Positions 1 to 9,616 are shown, counted from the stretch's first letter. The stretch: 16,240 bases of DNA from an uncultured Collinsella sp. (GCA_900545665.1 UQZU01000040.1:1-16240), one strand, 5' to 3'. A program made the numbers and translations. Notes: a model not told the origin generated them from the sequence alone.

Positions 1-22
1 GGCGGGTTTGCAGCGTCAACTG

Positions 23-50
23 GTTACGCGGTTTGGTAAAACCGCGTAAC
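23..50 (-). repeat. Palindromic hairpin at 3' end of the LCP gene (copy 1)
   Basis: A perfect 12-bp inverted repeat has arms GTTACGCGGTTT (23-34) and AAACCGCGTAAC (39-50) around a 4-base loop. It begins one base after the stop codon of the LCP gene in the direction of transcription. No T-run follows on the minus strand, so it is not a classical intrinsic terminator. It could still stabilise the mRNA 3' end or help Rho-type termination. The same arms recur at 15644-15671 behind prfA, differing only in the loop, and both copies share the 8-mer gcagcgtc exactly five bases away (10-17 and 15631-15638). This makes it a dispersed repeat unit rather than a chance palindrome. Confidence 0.8.
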
Positions 51-51
51 T

Positions 52-1287
52 CTAGTAGTTAGCTTCGTAGCCGTTGCCGTCGCCGGTGGGCTCTTCGTAG
101 TAGTCCGAATCGCTCGAATCGCTTGAGCCATCGGAATCGTCAGAGCTGACCGATGAGGTTGCGGTACCGTTTGCGTAGTCGTCAGACGTGTTGTTGTTCA
201 GGTCGCCGATCGTAGAGCTAGAACCGTCGGAAAGACCCATGGTGTTGGGACCCTTGGGATCCTTGCCGGCATCGACGCGCTCCATCATTTCCTTGAGCTC
301 GTCCTCGTAGACAAAGACGTAGCTCACACCGTCAATCATGGTGCTGTCGTCGGCGTACGAGGGCAGGTTGGCCGAGTAGATACCGTCGACATCCATACCG
401 CGCATGGCGTTGACCGTAGCCACGATATCCTGAACGCTCATATCGGTTACGAGCATATCGGACAGCGAATTAACCAGGCCAAAGATCTTCGTGGCATCGA
501 AGTTATTGAGAATCTGGTTGGCAAGGGCGCCAAGCACCTGACGCTGGTGGCGCATGCGCGTGTAATCGCCGTCGGCATAGGTGTAGCGGCAGCGGGCATA
601 GGTAAGGGCGGTGGCGCCGTCCATATGTTGCTGACCAGCGGTAATCTTAATATCCAGGTGCTCGGGGTCGTCAACATCATCGGTTGCGTTAATGTCGATA
701 CCGCCAACCGAATCAATCAGCGCCTGCATACCGTCGAAGCTGACCTCGGCATAGTGGGAAATCTGAACACCGCACAGCTCGTTGACAGCCTCGACCATGG
801 CCTCGGCGCCGCCAACGGTATGGCAGGCGTTGATCTTCATGGTCTCGCCCTTGTACTCGACCTTGGTGTCGCGCGGAACGGAAATGAGCGTCGCCTGCTT
901 TTGCGTGGGATCAATGCGTGCCAGGATAATCGAGTCGGCACGGTACGTATCCTCGCCCGGACGGCCGTCGGTGCCAAGAAGCAGCACGTAGAACGGATCC
1001 TTTGCCTCATCGGTGTCAACCAGAACCCGACGCAGATTGTCGGTAATGACATTAGAATCGCCGAGCTTGCCCATAATGGTGGCAAACCACAGGCCGGCAG
1101 CGGTAGTGGCACTCAGCAGCACGCCAAGCACGACAATGAGCGCGACGTGACGAATCGTGTGGCTACGACGACGTTGGCGAGCGCGCTCGGAATAGCGAGC
1201 CACGTTATCGCGACTGTAGATCTTGGCCTGCGCACCAGTTGAGGGTCTTCGGGCGGTGGTATCCGCGAGGGGCTTTTTATTAAACAT
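52..1287 (-). CDS. LytR-CpsA-Psr (LCP) family cell-wall polymer ligase
   Basis: LCP enzymes transfer lipid-linked glycopolymers (teichoic acids, capsule, arabinogalactan-type polymers) onto peptidoglycan at the outer face of the membrane. The protein (411 aa) has a basic cytoplasmic N-terminus of about 45 residues, one membrane segment (about 47-71) and an extracellular LCP domain from about residue 99. Family hallmarks are LLLGTDGR, the RADSI segment with its conserved Arg and Asp, and SVPRDTK. The last 60 residues are a low-complexity Ser/Asp/Gly/Asn-rich tail, probably disordered in the wall. I chose the ATG at 1287 over the TTG six bases upstream because AGG sits six bases before the ATG but abuts the TTG. 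It lies 12 bp behind murA and is probably co-transcribed with it. The polymer substrate cannot be told from sequence. Confidence 0.93.
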   Translation of the reverse strand: MFNKKPLADTTARRPSTGAQAKIYSRDNVARYSERARQRRRSHTIRHVALIVVLGVLLSATTAAGLWFATIMGKLGDSNVITDNLRRVLVDTDEAKDPFYVLLLGTDGRPGEDTYRADSIILARIDPTQKQATLISVPRDTKVEYKGETMKINACHTVGGAEAMVEAVNELCGVQISHYAEVSFDGMQALIDSVGGIDINATDDVDDPEHLDIKITAGQQHMDGATALTYARCRYTYADGDYTRMRHQRQVLGALANQILNNFDATKIFGLVNSLSDMLVTDMSVQDIVATVNAMRGMDVDGIYSANLPSYADDSTMIDGVSYVFVYEDELKEMMERVDAGKDPKGPNTMGLSDGSSSTIGDLNNNTSDDYANGTATSSVSSDDSDGSSDSSDSDYYEEPTGDGNGYEANY

Positions 1288-1299
1288 AGGCAACCTGTA

Positions 1300-2583
1300 T
1301 TAGTAGATGACGGGATCGGGGACGGTAGCATGCTCGACATGCGCGCCAAGCGCCTGCAGCTTTTCGACAAACCGCTCGTAGCCGCGCTTGATGTGATGGA
1401 TGGCCGAAACCTCGGTCGTCCCGTCGGCGATCAAGCCCGCTACGACGAGGGCCGCTCCGCCACGCAGATCGGGCGAGGTAACCTGTGCACCTGAGAAGCC
1501 CTTGACGCCATGAATCATGGCATGATGGCTCTCGATACGAATGTCGGCACCCATGCGCACCAGCTCAGAGGCAAACATAAAGCGATTCTCGAAGATGTTC
1601 TCGGTGATAACGGAGCTACCATCGGCAAGGGCGGAGAGCACCATAATCTGCGCCTGCATGTCCGTCGGGAAGCCGGGGAACGGAAGCGTCTGGATGTCGA
1701 CCGGCTTGATACGCTCGGCACGGTTTACATGGACGCCATCCTCGACGCGCTCGCAGTCGATACCCATGAGCTCCATCTTCTTGAGCACCATGCCCAAGTG
1801 AATGGGGCAAAAACCCGTGACGTCGACACCGCGATCGTCGGCCATCAACGCACCGGCGACGATAAAGGTGCCGGCCTCGATGCGGTCGCCCACTACGCGA
1901 TGGGTAACGGGATGCAGCTCTTCCACGCCCTCGATGGTCACGACAGGCGTACCGGGGCCGACAATCTTAGCGCCCATCTCGTTGAGCATGTTGGCGAGAT
2001 CGACGATCTCGGGCTCGCGGGCGGCATTGTCGATAACCGTGGTACCCTTCGCGCGCACGGATGCCATAATGAGGTTCTCGGTCGCACCGACACTGGCGAA
2101 CTCGAGCGTGACGGTGGTACCGCGCAGACCTTGGGGCGCATTAGCGTTGATGTAACCGTGGGCGGTATCGAACTCAACGCCCAGGGCCTCAAGACCAAGA
2201 ATGTGCATATCGATCTTGCGAGCACCCAGGTTGCAGCCGCCCGGCATAGCAATTTTGGCGCGATGGAAGCGGCCCAGCAGGGGTCCCATGACGGCGGTGG
2301 AAGCGCGCATCTTGGCAACGAGCTCGTAGGGGGCCTCCCATGAATCGACCTGAGAGGTATCAATCTCGAGCGTGTGCTCGTCGAGAACATCGATCGTAGC
2401 GCCCATGCCCTTGAGCACCTTGCCCATCACGTGGACATCGGAAATATCGGGCACGTTCTGCAGCGTCGTCTTGCCCGGCGCCAGAAGCGTTGCCGCCATG
2501 AGTTTGAGTGCGGAGTTCTTGGCGCCCGAAACGGGCACGGAGCCTCCGATGGCGTGGCCACCCTCAACGCGGATAATATCCAA
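1300..2583 (-). CDS. murA: UDP-N-acetylglucosamine 1-carboxyvinyltransferase
   Basis: MurA transfers enolpyruvate from phosphoenolpyruvate to UDP-GlcNAc, the first committed step of peptidoglycan synthesis, in the cytoplasm. The protein is full length (427 aa). Landmarks are Lys22-Asn23 in GAKNSAL, the catalytic Cys117 in MPGGCNLGAR, PGFPTDMQAQ with the catalytic Asp, and IKRGYERF near the C-terminus. The cysteine is the target of fosfomycin, so the enzyme is not of the Asp-substituted, intrinsically resistant type. The start codon is TTG at 2583, supported by GAAAGGG six bases upstream. That ribosome-binding site abuts the T-run of the hairpin behind atpC, so expression may depend on read-through from the atp operon. 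murA just downstream of atpC is a known actinobacterial arrangement. Confidence 0.96.
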   Translation of the reverse strand: MDIIRVEGGHAIGGSVPVSGAKNSALKLMAATLLAPGKTTLQNVPDISDVHVMGKVLKGMGATIDVLDEHTLEIDTSQVDSWEAPYELVAKMRASTAVMGPLLGRFHRAKIAMPGGCNLGARKIDMHILGLEALGVEFDTAHGYINANAPQGLRGTTVTLEFASVGATENLIMASVRAKGTTVIDNAAREPEIVDLANMLNEMGAKIVGPGTPVVTIEGVEELHPVTHRVVGDRIEAGTFIVAGALMADDRGVDVTGFCPIHLGMVLKKMELMGIDCERVEDGVHVNRAERIKPVDIQTLPFPGFPTDMQAQIMVLSALADGSSVITENIFENRFMFASELVRMGADIRIESHHAMIHGVKGFSGAQVTSPDLRGGAALVVAGLIADGTTEVSAIHHIKRGYERFVEKLQALGAHVEHATVPDPVIY

Positions 2584-2596
2584 GGTCTACCCTTTC

Positions 2597-2635
2597 AAAA
2601 AGCATGCCCGGGATGGCTGGGCCATCCCGGGCATG
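2597..2635 (-). terminator. Intrinsic terminator or attenuator between atpC and murA
   Basis: A perfect 14-bp G+C-rich stem (arms 2603-2616 and 2622-2635, each containing CCCGGG) has a 5-base loop. On the minus strand it is followed by CTTTTTG, with the five T at 2601-2597. This is a textbook Rho-independent terminator for the atp operon. The murA ribosome-binding site GAAAGGG begins right after the T-run, and the murA start codon is at 2583. There is no room for a promoter between hairpin and murA, so any murA-specific promoter would have to lie upstream of the hairpin. Confidence 0.88.
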
Positions 2636-2671
2636 ATGTGTTCGCAAATGGTCGAACGCTAAATCGTTTGA

Positions 2672-3064
2672 CTATTGGGCAAGCTTGAGCTTACACCATG
2701 CGATTTCATTATAGAGGTAGGCGCGGCGTGCATCATCCTCCGACAAATTACCCAGCTTCTCTTCAAAACCTTGAATATCAGCTTTAAGCTTGTCGTTATC
2801 GACGGTCGCCAAATCGCAAGCGCGCTCGGCGAGAACGGTCACGACATCGTCCGCAACCTGGGCATAGCCGCCGGCCACGGCAAACGTGTGGTCGACAGTG
2901 CCCATGGCCTTATCGGAAACGCGAACGTAACCGCGGTCGATCGTGCAGATCTCGCTGGAGTGAGCAGGCAGAACGCCAAACTCGCCATCCGTGGACGGAA
3001 TCGACACAAACGCAGCGTCGCCCTCATAGGCGCAGCTCACGGGGCACACGATGCGGATACGCAT
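2672..3064 (-). CDS. atpC: F1Fo ATP synthase epsilon subunit
   Basis: Epsilon is part of the central rotor stalk of F1. It couples gamma to the c-ring and can inhibit ATP hydrolysis. The protein (130 aa) has the N-terminal beta-sandwich with the family signature GEFGVLPAHS (about residues 27-36), then the FAVAGGYAQV strand, and a C-terminal helical hairpin rich in Lys, Glu and Asp. It starts with ATG three bases after the atpD stop codon, with GGGAGAAG in the atpD end as ribosome-binding site. It is the last gene of the atp operon and is followed by the terminator at 2597-2635. Confidence 0.95.
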   Translation of the reverse strand: MRIRIVCPVSCAYEGDAAFVSIPSTDGEFGVLPAHSSEICTIDRGYVRVSDKAMGTVDHTFAVAGGYAQVADDVVTVLAERACDLATVDNDKLKADIQGFEEKLGNLSEDDARRAYLYNEIAWCKLKLAQ

Positions 3065-3067
3065 AAC

Positions 3068-4521
<1,454 letters not shown>

Positions 4522-4522
<1 letters not shown>

Positions 4523-5430
4523 TACTGTTCCTCCAATGCTGAGGCTCCGCCGACGATCTCGTTAATCTCGGTCGTGATCGAAGCCTGGCGCACGCGACTA
4601 TACGTGCGGGTAAGGGTCGAGATGATCGCGGTGGCGTTTTCCGTCGCGGAGTGCATGGCCTTGCGGCGTGCACCCTGCTCGGCAGCCGCCGAATCGATCA
4701 GGGCCTGGTAGATGACCGTCAGGATATAAGACGGCACAAGCTTGCCGAGAACATGCTCGGGAGAGGGCACGAACTCGAACGTGGACGAGATGCGCTTAGG
4801 GGCGTCGGTCTCGTTCTTACGCGGACCGTGGGCCATAGCGATCATCTCGGGGTCGAGCGGCAACAGATGCTCGACGCGAAGCTCCTGATCCACGCGGTTC
4901 TTGGCGTGGTGGTAGACAAGCTCGACACGGTCAAGCTCACCGGCACGATACGCATCGCAGATATGAGAGGAGATCATGCGGGCCTGATTGAAATCGGGCT
5001 CAGAGGAGTTGCCCTCAAAGTGCATGACAACGTTTGCGCGGTCACGGAAATACGTGGCCGGCTTACGCCCGCACGCGATGATCTCGCATTCGATGCCGTC
5101 GTTCGCCCAAGAAGCGGCGAGCTTTTCGGCCGTGCGCTCCACCGTCGTATTGAAACCGCCGGCAAGGCCGCGGTCCGAGGCAATAACGACAATCAGGCCA
5201 TGCTTGACGCTCTCATGCTTCTGCAGCATGGGATCGGTGCCCGAACAGGAGGCGTCGCCGGCGACCGTCAACATGACGTCGGTCAGCGCCTCCTTATAGG
5301 GCTCGGCCTGCTTGGAGCGATCGAGGGCACGACGAATCTTGGCCGTAGAGACCATCTCCATCGTGCGCGTGATCTGCTTGGTCGTGGTAACCGAGGAGAT
5401 TCGCTTCTTAATGTCGCGAAGGTTGGCCAT
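4522..5430 (-). CDS. atpG: F1Fo ATP synthase gamma subunit
   Basis: Gamma is the rotating shaft inside the alpha3-beta3 head. The protein (302 aa) has the expected N-terminal helix with the signature IKKRISSV and TKQITRTMEMV, the central SDRGLAGGFN strand-loop, and the C-terminal helix with RQASITTEINEIVGGASAL. The start is ATG five bases after the atpA stop, with GAGGAG upstream. A stretch at about residues 57-75 (GDASCSGTDPML and following) is a common variable loop. It is part of the atp operon and ends in the TAATG overlap with atpD. Confidence 0.96.
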
Positions 5431-5435
5431 GGGGC

Positions 5436-7034
5436 TTAGTTCTCCTCTGATCCAGAAACATCCGAATGGTGCTTGGCCATGAACTGCTGCTTGAAGTCGC
5501 CGATGACGCGCAAAAGCTCAGCCTTGGTGTCATCATCGATCTTCTTGGCGCGAACCTTGTCGAGCAGCGAACCAAAGCCATTGTCCATGTACTCGATGAG
5601 CTCGGCACGGAAGGGCAGCACGTCGGCGATCTCCAGGTCATCCAGGAAGCCCTCGTTGCCAGCGAACAGCGTAACGATCTGCTCGCCAACCTCAAACGGC
5701 TTGTAACGCGGCTGCTTCAGGAGCTCGGTCATGCGAGCACCGTGGGTCAGCTGCTTCTGAGTAGCCTCGTCGAGGTCGGAGCCGAACTGCGTAAAGCCAG
5801 CGAGCTCCTGATAGGAAGCGAGGTCCAGACGGAGGTTGCCGGCGACCTGCTTCATGGCCTTGGTCTGCGCATCGCCACCGACGCGGGACACGGAGATACC
5901 CACGTCGACTGCCGGGCGCTGACCCTGGAAGAAGAGCTCGGACTGCAGGTAGATCTGACCATCGGTAATGGAAATGACGTTGGTCGGAATGTAGGCCGAG
6001 ACGTCGCCGTCCTGGGTCTCGATGATCGGCAGTGCCGTCATGGAGCCGTAACCGTTCTTCTTGGACATCTTGACGGCACGCTCGAGCAGACGAGAGTGCA
6101 GGTAGAAGATGTCGCCAGGATAGGCCTCGCGTCCGGGCGGACGATGCAGCGTCAGCGACATCTGACGGTAGGCCACAGCCTGCTTGGACAGGTCATCGTA
6201 GATGACGAGCACGTGGCCGCCGGGGTTGGTCTCGCTGGCGGGCTTGCCGTCCTCGCCGTTGTACATAAAGAACTCGCCAATAGCGGCACCGGCCATAGGC
6301 GCGATGTACTGCATAGGGGCGGAATCGGCAGCGGTGGCCGAAACGATGATGGTGTAGTCGAGCGCACCGTGCTGAGCGAGGGTCTCGCGGATGTTGGCAA
6401 CCGTGGAGGCCTTCTGGCCGATGGCGACATAGATGCAGACCATGCCCTTGCCGCGCTGGTTGAGGATAGCGTCGATGGCGATGGCGGTCTTACCGGTCTT
6501 ACGGTCACCGATGATGAGCTCACGCTGACCGCGGCCAATAGGCACCATGGAGTCGATAGCGAGCAGACCGGTCTGAACCGGCTCGCACACCGGGGTACGA
6601 TCGATGACGCCGGGAGCCTTGAACTCGATGGGGCGACGGTGCGTAGCGACGATGTCGCCCAGGCCGTCGATGGGCTGGCCGAGCGGATTGACGACGCGGC
6701 CGAGCATGGCACGGCTCACGGGGATATCCATAACGCGGCCAGTGGTGCGGCACTCGTCGCCTTCCTTGATGGAGTCGACGGCACCGAACAGAACGGCGCC
6801 GACCTCGTCACGGTCAAGGTTCTGGGCAAGGCCGAAGACGGTCTCACCGGTATCGGAGCTCTTGAACTCCAGAAGCTCGCCTGCCATGGCGCTCTTGAGG
6901 CCGGAGACGCGCGCGATGCCGTCGCCTACCTCATCGACCGTTGAAACCTCATGCGTATCGACCGTCGCGGAGAGGCTCGTGAGCTGCTCCTGCAGTTTCT
7001 TGGCGATATCCTGGGCATTGAGGGTTTCGGACAT
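5436..7034 (-). CDS. atpA: F1Fo ATP synthase alpha subunit
   Basis: Alpha forms the non-catalytic nucleotide sites of F1 and supplies the arginine finger to the beta sites. The protein (532 aa) is slightly longer than the usual 500-515, with extra residues at the C-terminus. It shows the P-loop GDRKTGKT (176-183; the family more often has Gln at the fourth position), the VIYDDLSKQAVAYR segment, the RPPGREAYPGD motif and SVSRVGGDAQ with the arginine finger. The ATG overlaps the atpH stop (TAATG) and has a strong ribosome-binding site, GGAGGTG, seven bases upstream inside atpH. Confidence 0.98.
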   Translation of the reverse strand: MSETLNAQDIAKKLQEQLTSLSATVDTHEVSTVDEVGDGIARVSGLKSAMAGELLEFKSSDTGETVFGLAQNLDRDEVGAVLFGAVDSIKEGDECRTTGRVMDIPVSRAMLGRVVNPLGQPIDGLGDIVATHRRPIEFKAPGVIDRTPVCEPVQTGLLAIDSMVPIGRGQRELIIGDRKTGKTAIAIDAILNQRGKGMVCIYVAIGQKASTVANIRETLAQHGALDYTIIVSATAADSAPMQYIAPMAGAAIGEFFMYNGEDGKPASETNPGGHVLVIYDDLSKQAVAYRQMSLTLHRPPGREAYPGDIFYLHSRLLERAVKMSKKNGYGSMTALPIIETQDGDVSAYIPTNVISITDGQIYLQSELFFQGQRPAVDVGISVSRVGGDAQTKAMKQVAGNLRLDLASYQELAGFTQFGSDLDEATQKQLTHGARMTELLKQPRYKPFEVGEQIVTLFAGNEGFLDDLEIADVLPFRAELIEYMDNGFGSLLDKVRAKKIDDDTKAELLRVIGDFKQQFMAKHHSDVSGSEEN

Positions 7035-7510
7035 TAGGCTTCACCTCCGTACGAATTAGCAGAGTTTGCGAGGGTCTCCTGCGCGATGCGCAGCTGCGTC
7101 TTGACGGAAATGTCACGACGCTCGCCGCGGGCCTCGAGCACCAGGCCGCCCACGATAGACGGGTCGACCTGCTCGATAAGGAATACCTTGCGGCCGAAGT
7201 CCTGCTCGCATTTCTTAGTGATGGTTTGACGCAGCTCGTCGTCGAGCGGGATCGCCGTGGTGACGGTCACGCCCACTACATCCTCGTCTTCCTCGGCAAC
7301 ATACTTAAAGGCAGCTGCCACCTTGGGAAGAAGGTCGAGCTGGTCGCGCTTGGACATGGTGTCGAGCACGGCGATGATCTCGGGGCTGGCAGAAGCCAGG
7401 CGCTCGATCATCTCGAGGTCCTCAAACACATGGTCCTCGGCCTTAGCGGCTTCCAGAAGGGAGCGCGCGTAGGTCTCGAGCACCTTGTCCTGATAGCGGC
7501 TAGTCGGCAT
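7034..7510 (-). CDS. atpH: F1Fo ATP synthase delta subunit
   Basis: Delta (OSCP) joins the top of F1 to the peripheral b stalk. The protein (158 aa) is somewhat shorter than the usual 170-180. It has an N-terminal helical domain beginning with an LETYARSLLEAA-type helix and the C-terminal signature VDPSIVGGLVL followed by DISVKTQLRIAQETL. Its ATG lies inside the end of atpF, an 11-base overlap. Its own end overlaps atpA by one base. Identity rests on the C-terminal motif and the conserved position between atpF and atpA. Confidence 0.93.
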   Translation of the reverse strand: MPTSRYQDKVLETYARSLLEAAKAEDHVFEDLEMIERLASASPEIIAVLDTMSKRDQLDLLPKVAAAFKYVAEEDEDVVGVTVTTAIPLDDELRQTITKKCEQDFGRKVFLIEQVDPSIVGGLVLEARGERRDISVKTQLRIAQETLANSANSYGGEA

Positions 7511-8102
7511 TCAGGCTACCTGCTTCCTGGATGTAGCGCTCGATGAGCTTCTTCTGCTCGGCATCGTCCTCGAGTGCCTCGCCCACGATCTTGGTGGCGA
7601 CGGCAACGGACAGGTCGGCGATGGAGCTCGCGGCACCGGCGTAAATGGACTTGCGCTCGTCCTCGACGGTCGTATGGGCCTTGGCGATGATCTCCTCGGC
7701 CTCCTTGTGAGCAGCCTCGATGATACGGGCGCGCTCGGACTCGGCGTCCTTACGGGCCTCGAGAACGATGTCGGCAGCCTGACGACGGGCGTCGGTGACG
7801 ATCGAGTCGGACTCAGCGCGCTTGGCGATAGCCTCCTGCTTGGTCTTCTCGGCCTCGTCGAGGCTCTCCTCGATCTTCTTGCCGCGCTCCTCCATGGTTT
7901 TCATGATGCCCGGCAGGGCGACCTTGGCCAGCACGATCCAGATGATCAGGAAGGCGATAAGCGCCGGGATGAACTCCGCCATCTTAGGGATGAGGATGTC
8001 CGCACCGGCAGCGCCGTCCTCGGCGAACGCGGAAACCGGCATAAGCAGCGCGGCCGCGGACGCGGAGAGTGCGATCGCGCTCTTCTGGGATGAAAGATTC
8101 AT
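7500..8102 (-). CDS. atpF: F1Fo ATP synthase b subunit with N-terminal signal-like segment
   Basis: The b subunit is the peripheral stator stalk linking subunit a to delta/alpha. The protein (200 aa) has the usual single membrane helix (about 43-63, FIPALIAFLIIWIVLAKVAL) and then a long charged amphipathic helix rich in Ala, Glu, Lys and Arg. Before these is a second hydrophobic segment (about 8-25) ending in Val-Ser-Ala-Phe-Ala just before Glu-Asp, which looks like a signal peptide with cleavage after residue 27. Most b subunits lack this. The ATG at 8102 is backed by GGAG eight bases upstream and follows the atpE stop by 15 bases, so the segment belongs to the gene. Confidence 0.95.
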   Translation of the reverse strand: MNLSSQKSAIALSASAAALLMPVSAFAEDGAAGADILIPKMAEFIPALIAFLIIWIVLAKVALPGIMKTMEERGKKIEESLDEAEKTKQEAIAKRAESDSIVTDARRQAADIVLEARKDAESERARIIEAAHKEAEEIIAKAHTTVEDERKSIYAGAASSIADLSVAVATKIVGEALEDDAEQKKLIERYIQEAGSLNAD

Positions 8103-8117
8103 ACTTGACGCTCCGTG

Positions 8118-8312
8118 CTATTTAACGATCAGCGCGACAACGAAGCCGATCAGAGCCAGAGCCTCGCCGAAGGCGGAGCCCATGATGAAGACGGTGAACA
8201 CGCGGCCCTGGACCTCAGGCTGACGGGCCATAGCACCCGTAGCACCCAGAGCAGACAGGCCGATAGCAAGACCAGCGCCGATAACACCGAGACCGTAACC
8301 GATAACTCCCAC
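8118..8312 (-). CDS. atpE: F1Fo ATP synthase c subunit (rotor ring)
   Basis: Subunit c forms the membrane ring whose carboxylate carries the coupling ion. The protein is only 64 aa (family usually 70-90) and forms a hairpin of two helices joined by the polar loop ARQPE (29-33). The ion-binding carboxylate is Glu50 in SAFGEALAL. Aligning by eye with the Na+-binding Ilyobacter c subunit, the Na+-ligand Gln is replaced by Ile and the Ser after the Glu by Ala, so a proton ring is predicted. The start is GTG at 8312 with an excellent AGGAGG five bases upstream. It lies 124 bp after atpB and 15 bp before atpF. Confidence 0.95.
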   Translation of the reverse strand: MGVIGYGLGVIGAGLAIGLSALGATGAMARQPEVQGRVFTVFIMGSAFGEALALIGFVVALIVK

Positions 8313-8436
8313 GATTCCTCCTTTGTCGTGCGTGTCTTATTTCACGCAGGATAACCTTTTTATAACTGCCGGGCTCCATGGGTACGGGCACCGGCGGTTT
8401 AACGAATTGCCTTACCTTTAAGGCGCGAACGGAAGA
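8313..8436 (-). promoter_or_regulatory. Intercistronic leader of atpE
   Basis: This 124-bp gap is by far the longest inside the atp operon, where other junctions overlap or span at most 15 bp. It holds a G+C-rich inverted repeat (GCCGG/CCGGC around the ccatgg centre, about 8378-8396) with no T-run behind it. The strong AGGAGG of atpE follows further downstream. A long leader before the c-subunit gene fits the need for about ten c copies per complex, as in the enhanced translation of E. coli atpE. That role is inference here; no promoter is convincing. Confidence 0.35.
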
Positions 8437-9240
8437 TTACTCCTCCTCCGCGACCTCCTCTGCCTCGGAGACATACACGGCGGTAAGGACCGTGAAGACG
8501 TAAGCCTGGATGGCGCCGACCACAAGCTCGATCGCATAGATCAGGATGAGGATGGCAAGCCAGGCCAGCGAAGGCAGGGCGCCGACGGCGTGGGCCGCGG
8601 AAACCTGCTGAAGCAGCGGCTGCATGAACATGCTCGCCATGATGGCGAACGAGCCCATGACCACGTGTCCTGCGAACATGTTGCAGAACAGACGGACGGC
8701 GAGCGTGATGAGGCGCAGGAAGGTCGAGAAAAGCTCGACGACCCACACGAGCACGTTCATCGGGAAGCTCACGCCCTGCGGGGCGAGGCTCTTGATGTAG
8801 CCGATCACGCCGTGAGCCTTGCATCCGTAGTAGATGAAGTACACGAAGGCGAAAATGGCGAGTGCGGCGGTGGAGCCGATTGCGCCGGTGCCGGGCTTCA
8901 TTCCCGGGATCAGGCCGATCATGTTATTGATCAGGATGAACAGGAAAAGCGAGCACAGGAACGGGAAGTGCTTCTTCCAGTTCTCACCCACGACACCCTT
9001 GCCGATATCGTTCTCGACGTACTCGATGATGTACTCGAAACCGTTGACGAAGAAGCCCTTGGGAACCAGGGTCTGCTTCTTCTTGAACACGGCCAGGACG
9101 ATCAGGAGCACGATCGTGGAGACGATCAGCCAAAACGAGTACTGCGTGATGCCGCAGCTCAGATCGCCCACGACAGGGGTGGAGCTGAACTCGCTGACCA
9201 GATGATTAATCTCATCAGGCAGCTTTTCAAAAATTTCCAC
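8437..9240 (-). CDS. atpB: F1Fo ATP synthase a subunit
   Basis: Subunit a forms the two ion half-channels against the c-ring. The protein (267 aa) has five or more hydrophobic helices. It carries the essential Arg183 in AVRLFCNMFAGH and the C-terminal helix IYAIELVVGAIQAYVFTVL with Glu238 and Gln245. It ends in an acidic tail (EAEEVAEEE). The start is GTG at 9240, three bases after the atpI stop. Its ribosome-binding site AAAGG overlaps the end of atpI, so the two are probably translationally coupled. Confidence 0.97.
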   Translation of the reverse strand: MEIFEKLPDEINHLVSEFSSTPVVGDLSCGITQYSFWLIVSTIVLLIVLAVFKKKQTLVPKGFFVNGFEYIIEYVENDIGKGVVGENWKKHFPFLCSLFLFILINNMIGLIPGMKPGTGAIGSTAALAIFAFVYFIYYGCKAHGVIGYIKSLAPQGVSFPMNVLVWVVELFSTFLRLITLAVRLFCNMFAGHVVMGSFAIMASMFMQPLLQQVSAAHAVGALPSLAWLAILILIYAIELVVGAIQAYVFTVLTAVYVSEAEEVAEEE

Positions 9241-9243
9241 GAC

Positions 9244-9555
9244 TTACCTTTCGACCTCATGAGGATCTCGCAGCGCCTTGGCGACGCGAACCGCGCAGGC
9301 GGCCATAAAGGCCACGAAGCCGATCGCCTCGCCCAGGAGGAACATGCGAAATGCCTCTCCGAACAACACAAACACAACCAAGGTAAAGACAAGCAACGCG
9401 ATTGCCGAGACCGCCAGACTCACCATACCCTTGAGCATGTCCGCATTCTGCTTATCGTCAAGAACCGGCTTGAGCGTAAAGACAAAGGGAAGGAAGGCAA
9501 TCGCGCCCGCGATGGCACCTGCAACGATAGCGAGCAGATCGGCTATCTGAAACAC
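9244..9555 (-). CDS. atpI: AtpI-like small membrane protein heading the atp operon
   Basis: The protein (103 aa) has three hydrophobic segments (about 6-27, 44-65 and 66-88) and a short basic C-terminus. Position and topology fit AtpI/UncI, which in other bacteria aids c-ring assembly or Mg2+ uptake; there is no diagnostic motif, so the call is largely positional. The reading frame stays open to a TTG at 9630. I chose the GTG at 9555 because GAGG stands six bases upstream, and because the likely operon promoter at 9617-9644 would start transcription downstream of the TTG. It is followed closely by atpB. Confidence 0.72.
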   Translation of the reverse strand: MFQIADLLAIVAGAIAGAIAFLPFVFTLKPVLDDKQNADMLKGMVSLAVSAIALLVFTLVVFVLFGEAFRMFLLGEAIGFVAFMAACAVRVAKALRDPHEVER

Positions 9556-9616
9556 TGGCGTCCTCACTTTCCTTTTTAACGCCTTACAGAACAGTTCCCG
9601 CCAAACATTGGTGACT

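Noticed and set aside
5466..6944. Plus-strand open frame of 492 codons opposite atpA
   Set aside because: It is a shadow of atpA, without a recognisable motif.
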